A DNA stretch of 64,000 nucleotides from Paenibacillus jilunlii (GTDB taxonomy: Bacteria; Bacillota; Bacilli; Paenibacillales; Paenibacillaceae), in the NCBI RefSeq assembly GCF_900102965.1, contig NZ_FNGM01000009.1:203597-267596 (forward strand), in the 5' to 3' direction. The notes under the pieces were generated by a model. The model worked only from the letters and a program-made list of their open reading frames with translations, made no database searches and was not told the DNA's origin. Positions within the stretch are counted from its first letter, which is position 1, and each line of letters opens with the position of its first letter. Positions 34,264 to 43,200 of the stretch are shown piece by piece. The position numbers and the translations under genes are program-made.

Positions 34264-34331
34264 TCAAATCTTCAGGCAAAACCCAACCTGCACGCGCCGA
34301 TCGGGTAAGCTATGAATTTCCGCTTGGAGAA

Positions 34332-34532
34332 TCAGACATGAAAAGCTCTTGAAATCCCATTAATAATAAGGAAGACCCCGATGACTCTTAATATGACTCT
34401 GGAGGTTCTATCATCTTTTCTGAAAATAGCCTGACCAAGGGTGCCAATAAATACGTTAATGAGAATCCCCACAATAAGCTCTACGATCCCGATTAACTCC
34501 ACTATACCCAACTTAACCACTTCCCGATTCAA
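34332..34532 (-). CDS. Small hydrophobic membrane protein, unknown function
   Basis: 66 residues, TTG start, 14 nt after the stop of the last ABC permease gene and on the same strand, with AAAGGG 10 nt upstream. Two membrane segments are likely (GIVELIGIVELIVGILINVF and VILRVIGVFLIINGI) flanking a basic loop FRKDDRTSR. I do not recognise the family. Position suggests an accessory or immunity-type subunit of the exporter, but that is inference; the start is uncertain. Confidence 0.5.
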   Translation of the reverse strand: MNREVVKLGIVELIGIVELIVGILINVFIGTLGQAIFRKDDRTSRVILRVIGVFLIINGISRAFHV

Positions 34533-34546
34533 ATTTTGAATACCCT

Positions 34547-35710
34547 TTAGCCCCTCAATGCCTTAAGTTCTCTGTTCATAAATAAGAGGCCGGCTGCGAG
34601 GCCTACAACCCCAATCCCTGCGAATACAACCAGCGGAACCCATTCTGAAGTCATGGGCTGATGGTCAAAAATAACAGCTGATAACGATTGGATTGCCCAC
34701 GATTCTGGCGTGAACTTGGATAGGATCCGCATGAACCCTGGAGCCATTTCCATGGAGAAAAAGGAACCTCCGAGCATTCCGGTTACCGCTATGATTATTG
34801 AAGCGGAAGACGTAAACTGCTTCTGATTCCGCATAAATGGTATAACCATCATAGTAATGCTGGTTAGGGCAAATAAATAAGCAGCGAATAGAATGCCGAC
34901 CGCAAGCGCATTGTCTGCGATACTAATCTTAAGTAAGTACTTACCGGCTACCAAAATGACTAGGACATGAACAGTTCCAAACAGATAGGTCGCCGTCATC
35001 TTTGCAAGCAGATATTTCTTGTAATCAACAGGCGTGCTTAACAGCCTGCTTAAGGTATTGTTTTCTCTTTCATCAATTAAGGTCCGTAAACCCTGAATGA
35101 CGACGAACCAAATGAACATGACCAGAAAACCGATTAACCTCGCTGTGGCATTGTCATGGGTCTTCTCTCCATTACTTAAAGTCTGATCATCTATCGTTAG
35201 ATTCGAGGCCTCATGGATGCCCTTAAATACGCTGGCTGCAATGCCTGAGCCATCTGCATTCAGTTCCGTAGAGATCACTTGTGAGTCATGAATAACTTTT
35301 TGGAGTGTGCTTACTTCACTGGTAATAATCTCTTCCAGAATTGTCCCGTCGCCGTTTTCATAATTTTGCACAAAATAAATAGATAAATCTTCACCGGATG
35401 ACAGTTGGCTGCCAAACCCCTGCTTCACTACTAAACCAAAGGGAATATCCTGGTCATCAACCTTTTTTTTGATCGTAGCTTCATCGGAATGGACAATCTT
35501 TACCTGCTTATGTCCCTGGATCATATCCATAAGTTGATTCGAATACACACTATGGTCGGCATCAGCTACATATAAGCTTTCCTGACTGCTCCCCTGGGAA
35601 AAGGAAAACAAGAAGGTCAGGATTAAGGGAACTGCAATTGTTGCAAATACCGCAGTCCTATTTCGAAACATCAGCTTCAGCTGGTTTTTTACCATGACTA
35701 TAAATTGCAC
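34547..35710 (-). CDS. ABC-2 type exporter permease, LnrN-like
   Basis: 387 residues. One N-terminal membrane helix (AVFATIAVPLILTFLFSF), an extracellular domain of about 150 residues, then five helices in the C-terminal half, the ABC2_membrane_3 layout. It starts with GTG inside the upstream gene (53-nt overlap), with AAAGGTGG 7 nt before it, implying coupling. Order and lengths match B. subtilis lnrN (yfiN), a permease of the linearmycin exporter. Export of a membrane-active antibiotic is inferred. Confidence 0.85.
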   Translation of the reverse strand: MQFIVMVKNQLKLMFRNRTAVFATIAVPLILTFLFSFSQGSSQESLYVADADHSVYSNQLMDMIQGHKQVKIVHSDEATIKKKVDDQDIPFGLVVKQGFGSQLSSGEDLSIYFVQNYENGDGTILEEIITSEVSTLQKVIHDSQVISTELNADGSGIAASVFKGIHEASNLTIDDQTLSNGEKTHDNATARLIGFLVMFIWFVVIQGLRTLIDERENNTLSRLLSTPVDYKKYLLAKMTATYLFGTVHVLVILVAGKYLLKISIADNALAVGILFAAYLFALTSITMMVIPFMRNQKQFTSSASIIIAVTGMLGGSFFSMEMAPGFMRILSKFTPESWAIQSLSAVIFDHQPMTSEWVPLVVFAGIGVVGLAAGLLFMNRELKALRG

Positions 35711-36935
35711 TTTTATTCCACCTTTTTCCGCTGTATACCATAATGTTAAAGATAATAAATATCAGTCCTATACCTATAAGCTCCAACAAATCAATATACA
35801 TGCCATCCAGACCTACCCCTTGGCATACCTTTAAATATGAATTTATTGCTTTACCATTAGGGATAATCTCCTGAATGACGCGCAGGCTATCCGGCAATCC
35901 GCTTTTAGTGATAAAGCTCCCGCCCAAAAAGCTGAAAATGTACAGCACAGGAGAAGCTAAGCTGGAAACAGTCACATGATCTTTCGCGATAAATCCCCAT
36001 AGCAGAATAATGCTGCCGATGGCAAAAGCATAAACAATGGTAATAACAAGAAGCTCTAAAGGGTTTCCCCATTTCATCTGAAATACAACCCGGCTAATAA
36101 TGATCACAACGGTCATTTGGATAACAACAGATAAAATAATCCCGAACAGTTTGCCAAGCACATACTGTATATTCAAGGTAGGTGTGGATTTGATTCGAAA
36201 CAGGGTGTGGTTCTGCTTCTCGTCCACTATGCTGTGAACCAGCACAAATGCCGTCATTATGGAGAACATAACTACCATTGCGATCGAATAATACTGCATA
36301 GCATCTATGGGCACGGCTGCTTTATTGGTTGGCACCTCCGGTATTTTAAGACTGAGCTGCTTATTTCCTGAAATTAGGCTCATAACCTTTTCTATTTTGT
36401 CTTTAGGCACACTGTCTTTACTGCTTATGGTCTGGAGAATGGTCCTTTGTTCAACATTCATTGTCTTGACGCTTGCATTGAACCGGTCCAGAATAGTCGC
36501 AACTACGTCTTTATCCAAAGGCTTATCGTTGTCGCCCATCAGGACGATATTTGTTTTTTCATTATTCATGGCGGTCTTGGTGAAGGTTTCCGGTACGTAT
36601 ACAAATACTGCAGCCTTACCGTCTTGGAGTAATTGCTTGCCTTGCTTATAGCTGGTGGTTTCTTTCAAATTTATGATCTTTTTCAGGTCCTCTTGCTTGA
36701 ATACGTTATCCCTTAAGACGTTTCCCAAGGATACGAAATGTGCTCCCTCCGAAGAGCCCTTATCAGCATTATAAAAAGCTACATTAAAGCTTTTGATTTG
36801 GGAACTAGAATCACTAAATACCGTACCTAAAATGAGTATTAGAATGGATGGAAACAGAATCAGCTTCAAATAAAATGTTTTATTTTTAGTCAGCAGCCGC
36901 AGATCCAATAGAAATAAACGTAATAGCTTTTTCAC
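35658..36935 (-). CDS. ABC-2 type exporter permease, LnrM-like
   Basis: 425 residues with the same architecture as its partner: N-terminal helix (LILFPSILILILGTVF), a large extracellular loop (residues about 45-215), then five helices ending in LLELIGIGLIFIIFNIMVYS. It follows the ATPase gene by 15 nt. Together with the next permease it forms a heterodimeric channel. Equivalent to B. subtilis lnrM (yfiM) by order and size. Confidence 0.87.
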   Translation of the reverse strand: MKKLLRLFLLDLRLLTKNKTFYLKLILFPSILILILGTVFSDSSSQIKSFNVAFYNADKGSSEGAHFVSLGNVLRDNVFKQEDLKKIINLKETTSYKQGKQLLQDGKAAVFVYVPETFTKTAMNNEKTNIVLMGDNDKPLDKDVVATILDRFNASVKTMNVEQRTILQTISSKDSVPKDKIEKVMSLISGNKQLSLKIPEVPTNKAAVPIDAMQYYSIAMVVMFSIMTAFVLVHSIVDEKQNHTLFRIKSTPTLNIQYVLGKLFGIILSVVIQMTVVIIISRVVFQMKWGNPLELLVITIVYAFAIGSIILLWGFIAKDHVTVSSLASPVLYIFSFLGGSFITKSGLPDSLRVIQEIIPNGKAINSYLKVCQGVGLDGMYIDLLELIGIGLIFIIFNIMVYSGKRWNKSAIYSHGKKPAEADVSK

Positions 36936-36950
36936 AATACCACCCCCTCA

Positions 36951-37883
36951 CTACCCCCTTAAGGCCTTACCTGTTATCTGCAGAAAAATACTTTCCAGGT
37001 TAACTTCCTCATATTTAAAACTGGTAAGTTTAATTCCTAATTTTTTGATCTCATCCACAATCTCAATCACATTCTTGTCATTCGTGGAAACCAGCATGCT
37101 GATTTGATTGCCCTCTATATTAACCTTGGATATACCGGGAATCCGGTTTAACTGTTTAAGTGCGCCTTCACTCGCCTCGCTAAAATTCACTGTCAACGTG
37201 TCACACGCCGCCAGGCTTTGCTTTAATTCTTCTTTTGTTCCCAGCGCGATTAAGGAACCGTGGTCAATGATGGCAACGTTCTTGCATAAGTACTCCACTT
37301 CCTCCATGTAGTGACTTGTATAAATCACCGTCATTCCTCTGTCTTGATTGAGTTTTTTCACAGTCTCCAGGATATGATTCCGGGATTGAGGATCAATGCC
37401 TACTGTGGGTTCATCCAGGATCAGCAGCTTGGGATCATTCATAAGCGCAACTCCTATATTGACCCGGCGTTTCATCCCTCCGGAAAACTCAGCCACATCC
37501 TGGTTTTTCTTATCCTGTAATTCGATGATCTCCAATACTTCATTGGTTCTGTTTTTTAGCTTTTTCCCGGAAAGTCCATACAAGCTGCCGAAAAACTCCA
37601 GATTCTCCTTGGCGCTTAAAGCTTGGTACAGCGCTAAATCCTGCGGCACAATGCCCATAATTTTTTTAATCTCTATTGGTTTTTCCCTAAGGGACTTGTT
37701 ATCGATGGTTATACTTCCGCTGGTTGGCGTAAGCACTGTACTTATCATGGATACGGTCGTCGACTTTCCGGCTCCGTTAGGACCTAACAAACCAAAAATC
37801 TCACCGCGTTTCACATTTAGCGAAATATTATTAACTACAGTGGTATCATTATATTTTTTAGTCAAATTTGTTAATTCAAGCAT
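36951..37883 (-). CDS. ABC exporter ATPase, LnrL-like
   Basis: 310 residues. Walker A GPNGAGKST (about 33-41), signature EFSGGMKRR, Walker B LLILDEPTVGIDP and switch H in YTSHYMEEV. The C-terminal 80 residues are the extra domain found in drug-exporter ATPases. GAGAGGTG is 8 nt before the ATG. It powers the two permeases downstream. B. subtilis LnrL is 311 residues and heads the same gene order, so linearmycin-type antibiotic resistance is the leading hypothesis. Confidence 0.9.
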   Translation of the reverse strand: MLELTNLTKKYNDTTVVNNISLNVKRGEIFGLLGPNGAGKSTTVSMISTVLTPTSGSITIDNKSLREKPIEIKKIMGIVPQDLALYQALSAKENLEFFGSLYGLSGKKLKNRTNEVLEIIELQDKKNQDVAEFSGGMKRRVNIGVALMNDPKLLILDEPTVGIDPQSRNHILETVKKLNQDRGMTVIYTSHYMEEVEYLCKNVAIIDHGSLIALGTKEELKQSLAACDTLTVNFSEASEGALKQLNRIPGISKVNIEGNQISMLVSTNDKNVIEIVDEIKKLGIKLTSFKYEEVNLESIFLQITGKALRG

Positions 37884-37960
37884 CTGTAAAGCACCTCTCG
37901 TTCATTTCTTGTTCTGTTCTCATTCTACCCCCTTCTCCAAGTTGAAAATATTTACTATAG

Positions 37961-38009
37961 TACTCAATCTGAGTATTACTTTAGTTACCAGTTAGGTTAT
38001 TACTTTAGT
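37961..38009 (-). promoter_or_regulatory. Control region of the exporter operon: direct and inverted repeats
   Basis: The 12-mer TATTACTTTAGT occurs at 37974-37985 and 37998-38009, exactly 24 bp apart, and overlaps an inverted repeat TACTCA-ATC-TGAGTA (37961-37975). A -10-like TACTAT follows on the minus strand without a good -35, as expected for an activator-dependent promoter. The adjacent response regulator is the likely binder. Confidence 0.65.
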
Positions 38010-38036
38010 CATATGGGGAAGGGCAAATAAAAAATA

Positions 38037-38087
38037 CCGTCCCTGCAATAGTCAGTCTGTAGATCAGACAGATTACTGTAAGAACGG
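38037..38087 (-). terminator. Terminator of the two-component operon
   Basis: On the minus strand an imperfect hairpin with outer CCGT/ACGG and inner GTCTG/CAGAC stems, followed by ATTTTTT. It separates the sensor/regulator genes from the exporter promoter. Confidence 0.5.
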
Positions 38088-38140
38088 CATACCGGAAGCG
38101 AGCTGGCAGCAGTTAAATGTACACTATCAACGCACCAGGT

Positions 38141-38788
38141 TTATAGCGATTTTTGCAGACATAGTGTTAATTCAGTTCTATTCTTCAGCTCAAGCTTCTC
38201 CAGCATTCGTGAGACATAATTTTTGACAGTACCCTCAGTAATAAATAAGTCACTGCTGATCTCTTTATTGCTCTTGCCTTCCATAATGCATTTAGCGACC
38301 TCAAGCTCACGTGGCGTAAGCAACTGCAGAATCTGCTCATTCCGCAGGTTCTCTGTTCCTGTATTTTTTACAGAATTCAGCGCATTTACTACTTCCCGTG
38401 TAATCTTCGGATTCAACAGGATGTTCCCCTCACAAGCGGTCTTAATTGAAGCAATGATTTCCTGAGAGCCCGAATCTTTTAGAATATACCCGTCCGCCCC
38501 ATTTTTCAGACCTGTAAAAATATACTCACTGTCATTAAACGTGGTAAGAATGATCACCTTGATCCCGGGGTATTTAGCTTTCACCAATTTTGTCGCTTCA
38601 ATCCCGTTCATTACCGGCATTTTAATATCCATTAGAATAACTTCAGGGGAAGTGTATGTGAGAAGCTCCAAGGCTTCTTCTCCGTTGGATGCTTCACCGA
38701 TAACATTGATTTCCTCATGCAGGCTAAGAATCATCTTCAAGCCTTCCCGGACAATTTGCTGATCATCCACTATTATAATATTCACCAT
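38141..38788 (-). CDS. Response regulator, NarL/LuxR type, LnrK-like
   Basis: 215 residues. Receiver domain with the phosphorylated aspartate in EVILMDIKMPVMNG (about D54) and conserved lysine in YILKDSG; C-terminal LuxR-type helix-turn-helix LTPRELEVAKCIMEGKSNKE and GTVKNYVSRMLEKL. Its start overlaps the kinase stop by 7 nt. It probably activates the exporter operon through the repeats at 37961-38009. Matches B. subtilis LnrK by order and size. Confidence 0.92.
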   Translation of the reverse strand: MVNIIIVDDQQIVREGLKMILSLHEEINVIGEASNGEEALELLTYTSPEVILMDIKMPVMNGIEATKLVKAKYPGIKVIILTTFNDSEYIFTGLKNGADGYILKDSGSQEIIASIKTACEGNILLNPKITREVVNALNSVKNTGTENLRNEQILQLLTPRELEVAKCIMEGKSNKEISSDLFITEGTVKNYVSRMLEKLELKNRTELTLCLQKSL

Positions 38789-39966
38789 GAATGTGCCTCC
38801 TTGGTAACTTCAAAACCAACAGTAATTTTGGGAATACTGGCCTCAACAGTAAATCCTGAAGACTCACCCGAGTAAAAAACAACTTTTCCACCTAAGGCTG
38901 TGATCCTGTTCTCTATCCCTTGAATCCCTTTCGATTTAATGATCTCTTTGCAGTCTGCTCCATTATTATGAACGAGCAGGGAGATATGATCGGAATATTT
39001 ATGAATGGCAATGGAAAAGTGTGTGGCCTTCCCATGCTTAATGCCATTGGTGATAGACTCCTGTACGGTTTTGTAAATACAATTTTTGATATCAGAATCC
39101 ACATATTCAATATCTTGATCCATATTCAGTTCAAATTGAATTTTATTCGTTTCGAGAAAATTGTCGAAGATCTCGTGAAGGGACTGCAACAGTTCTTTAG
39201 AAGATCTCTCTTCAGCCAGAAGCACCACCGTTTGCCGGAGATTGACGATGCACTCCTTGGAAAGCTGCTGCGACTTGTGAATGGCCAGTTTTGCCTTATC
39301 TTTCTCCACATCCACGATTGTACTGGCATATTCAAGATTCATATTTAAGGCTATCAGATAGTGCCCCAGTGAATCATGAAGTTCTTGGGCAATCCTCGTT
39401 CTTTCCTGGGAGATGGTCAGCTCTTGAATCTTGTTCGAGTACTCCTGCAGTGTCGTATTGGCAATTTGCAGTTCCTGATTTAGCTCCTGGGTTCTTGCTT
39501 TTTCAATTAAAACATTCCTGAACAGGTATACAATGGAAATTATAATTAAATATGAAGATAAAATATCCCTGAGGGTAGTATGATCTGCTATCAACGAGGC
39601 TGTAAAAATAGAAAAATGCAGGCATAATATATACACAGGAATTTTGTGTGTGCTCACAATAATTTCGACAAGTAAAATAATAATGTAGATTTGTGTGCCT
39701 ATACAGTAAACCTTAAACAATAAAAAACCAGCCAATATATTGCTTAGGATAAAAGATACGTACCACAGAGCCTTAGTCTGGACCTGAAACTTGACTCTGG
39801 TGAAATCATTCACTAGCAATAGTACAGCAATAAGGGAAAGAAACAGAATGGATTGTGTGTCCGCCGGATACTCTTGAAGGATAGTAGTAATTATCGAAAA
39901 CAGAGAAAACCCCTTGAACATTTTTTGCACAACCATTCTATTGCCGGCCGTATACAGGTCTTTCAT
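38782..39966 (-). CDS. Sensor histidine kinase, HisKA_3 type, LnrJ-like
   Basis: 394 residues. About five to six N-terminal membrane helices with very short loops (1-155), then a coiled coil and the dimerisation helix with phospho-acceptor ERTRIAQELHDSLGHYL, and a HATPase domain (NGIKHGKATHF as N box, KGIQGIENRITALGGKV near the end). The buried sensor suggests detection within the membrane. GAGGG is 8 nt from the ATG. Forms a pair with the next gene; equivalent to B. subtilis LnrJ (about 400 residues). Confidence 0.9.
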   Translation of the reverse strand: MKDLYTAGNRMVVQKMFKGFSLFSIITTILQEYPADTQSILFLSLIAVLLLVNDFTRVKFQVQTKALWYVSFILSNILAGFLLFKVYCIGTQIYIIILLVEIIVSTHKIPVYILCLHFSIFTASLIADHTTLRDILSSYLIIISIVYLFRNVLIEKARTQELNQELQIANTTLQEYSNKIQELTISQERTRIAQELHDSLGHYLIALNMNLEYASTIVDVEKDKAKLAIHKSQQLSKECIVNLRQTVVLLAEERSSKELLQSLHEIFDNFLETNKIQFELNMDQDIEYVDSDIKNCIYKTVQESITNGIKHGKATHFSIAIHKYSDHISLLVHNNGADCKEIIKSKGIQGIENRITALGGKVVFYSGESSGFTVEASIPKITVGFEVTKEAHSW

Positions 39967-40164
39967 GATCGATACCCTCTTGTAAAGTTGGAATTTTAAC
40001 CATAACTGGCTTTATCTATCCTACAACAAAAAGGTAAAAAAAACATAAGAAAGCTAAAAAAAAGGCAAGAACTCCGAATTTTTATTCACGACTCCTTCTC
40101 CTGCCAATATAATCCCACAAAATATCGCAATACATGATGCCGAAAAACAGTCCCGCTTTTATTC

Positions 40165-40209
40165 TATAATGAATGCGTAGCGCTACAAAATAAAATGCAA
40201 GCGGTTCCA
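40165..40209 (+). promoter_or_regulatory. Promoter, palindrome and cre site of the GH43 gene
   Basis: TATAAT at 40165-40170 (no good -35), then the perfect palindrome GTAGCGCTAC at 40177-40186 near the expected transcription start, then TGCAAGCGGTTCCA at 40196-40209, which fits TGNAANCGNWNNCA exactly. This arrangement suggests repression by a LacI-family protein and by CcpA. Confidence 0.7.
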
Positions 40210-40236
40210 AAAAAATAATTAGACAAGGAGATTACC

Positions 40237-43200
40237 ATGAGGAAAAAAAGTTTATTTATCTTCCCCTTTGCGATATTGCTTTCATTATTGCTGACAGGCA
40301 TCTCTAGTGCTGAGGTAACCTCTAATTATGTTAACCCGCTTATGGGGGGTGCCGATCCTACTATTGCCAGAGCTGCAGACGGCTATTACTATTCAGCTTT
40401 TTCTGGCGATAATAACATCACATTAAAAAGGCATGAAACCATTCTCGGAGTATCCACTGCAAAAAGCAAAATAGTCTGGAAGAAGCCGAGTAATTTTGGG
40501 TTTGTGTGGGGTCCATACGTATATAGACTGGATGGCAAATGGTATCTTTATTTCTCTTCAGGTCCAGAGGAGAGCTTCGGATATGGACATCCAAGCTCCT
40601 ACGTCCTGGAGAACTCATCCCCCGATCCTTTTGAAGGCACCTGGGAGCTCAAGGGGGAATCCGCTAATGCGGACAAAGATGGGCAGGTTACGGTCAAGAA
40701 GGGACTTCTGAATACGCAGGGCTATGGTTTGGCCTGCGGCGTTATATCCATTAAAGGCGAAACATACTTCACCTATACAAAATACTACTATTACCCTGAT
40801 CCTAAAGATCCTGCAAAGACGAAATTTGACGAGAGCCCTACGATTGTCAAAATGAAGAACCCGTGGACATTGGAAGGTACAGAAGCTACTGTGGCAAGGC
40901 CGCAATATGACTGGGAAAAGCATCACGACAATATCAATGAAGGTGCTGCTGTAGTTGAAAGAAACGGCAAGATCTATTTTGCCTATTCTGCAAGCAGCTT
41001 TATGAATGATAACTATTCTGTAGGTGTATCCGTAGCTGATGCAGCATCTGATGTGATGAAAGCCGAATCATGGAAGAAACATCCTGAGCCTGTAATGAAA
41101 AGATCGGATGAAAACAGCTCATATGGCCCGGGATCCCCATTGTTCCTTAAGTCTGAGGATAATTCAGAGGATTGGATCATGTACCATGGAATACCAACCC
41201 ACGGACAAGGCGGCGGAAACAGAGGAATAAGAGCTCAGCGTATACATTGGGACGATAATGACTTCATCAATCTAGGAATCCCTTCCAATCCCGGCACGGT
41301 CCTGAACAGACCCTCAGGAGAGGAAAAAAGCGAAATTTATGAAGCCGAGGATGCCAAGCTGTCAGGAGTTTCCAAAGTCGTTGGGAAAAGTGCTTTTGCT
41401 TCGGGCGCCCTATATGAAAAATACAATAACAGCAGCGCCAATGACTATGTGGAGTTTACAGTAAACACGAATGCTGCAGGAACCTACTCACTGGATTTCA
41501 GATACAACAACAATACGGCAAATGCTATTAACATGAAATTAGGAGTCAACCAAGAGGCAGCCCGGGATATTTCATTTGCATCCAATGCCGGATTTGATGC
41601 AAACTTCGATATTCAATCAGCTTATAATATTAACCTTAATGCCGGAAGCAACAAGATCCGTCTTTCGGGCAAGAGCACTTTGGCCCTGGACGCCATGATT
41701 ATCAAAAAAAGCACATTGTATGAAGCAGAAAATGCCGAGTTGTCGGGAAATGCAAAGGTAGATACTGACCATCCGGGTTACAGCGGAACCGGTTTTGCCG
41801 GAGGATTATGGATTTCAAATTCTGCGGTCACCTTCAAGGTAAATGCTGCCAATGCAGGCAGCTATTCGGTTAATCTGGGCTACAGCCTAGGGTTTAATGA
41901 TGACAGGACCCTGAGTATGTATGTAAACGGGCAAAAAATGAAGCAGGTAGATTTCTTTAGCTTAAAGAGCTGGAACAGCTGGGCCGACCGCTATGACAAT
42001 GTTTTCCTTAAACAAGGTGAAAATACCATCATGTATAAATATGATGGTGGCGACACCGGCAACGTCAATCTTGACTATATAACAGTTACTGAAGCAACTA
42101 CCTGGCATTATGGAGCAGAAGATGCAACAATCACAGGCTTGAATGATGCTGCAGTCGTCTACGCAAAAGACGGCAATATGGGGACCGGTTATGTAACCGG
42201 GCTATCCAAAGCGAACTCATCCGTGGAGTTTGCTGTAAATGTTGAGAATGCGGCGTCTTATGATGTGAAGCTGAGATATGCCAAAGAAGCTGCAGGTAAA
42301 ACCTTAGGTTTATATTTGAATGGCACTAAGATTAAAAACGTCACCCTCCCTCCTACTGGCGGACTTACTGTCTGGAAGGAACAGCTTGAGACGTTAAACC
42401 TGAAGGCGGGTAAAAACACGATCACTTATAAAAATGAAACAGACAACTCCGGCATTATAAATATGGACAGTATTCATCTTAATAAGCGGACTCCCTGGAG
42501 GTATCAGGCAGAAGATGCAACCAGAGCAGGCAGCCTGAAGATTGCCAGAGATCATTTATGGTATGAAGGCAACGGCTTTATAGGCGGCTTTGAGCAAACA
42601 GGCGATGCGCTCAAGTTAGAAGTAAATGTCCCCAATACGGCTGCCTATACATCAACATTGCGGTATTCCGGCGCACAGAGCTCGAATATAACAATGACGA
42701 TGTATATTAACGGGCAGAGAATCAAACAAGTGTCCTTGCCTCCGACAGCGAACTGGGATACCTGGAATAACAGTACGGAGTCAGTGAACTTGAAAGCCGG
42801 AAAAAATGTAATTGAATTCATCCGTGAACAAGGAGATACCGGAAGATTCAATATCGACAGTCTTACCATTGATAAGACCAGCGGCGGATTTATGAGTTCA
42901 ACTGCCAAGAAAATCATTCCCGAAAAGATGGTCAAAATTCAGCCAAAGCACAGCGGAAAAGCATTGGATGTGGACAGAGTTTCAAGTGATCCGCTGGCGG
43001 TAATTAACCAATGGTCCAACGGGGACGGCAATAATCAGCTGTGGAGATTCCTGGATCTCGGTACAGGATATTACCAGATCCAGTCGGTTCAAAGCGGACA
43101 TGTCCTCGACATTCTTCCCGGTTCAGCCATACAGCAGCTCTGTCAGAATACAAGAGCTTCCGGATCCATACCGGATACTCAGCAGTGGAAGCTGGTAAAA

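Noticed and set aside
34085..34279. A 64-codon minus-strand ORF upstream of the amylase
   Set aside because: It has no ribosome site, overlaps a cre-like site and shows no family resemblance; the stretch is better read as amylase control DNA.
35658..35710. Frameshift between the two exporter permease genes
   Set aside because: Although they overlap by 53 nt, each has a full-length domain layout and the second has its own ribosome site and GTG start, so this is normal overlap.
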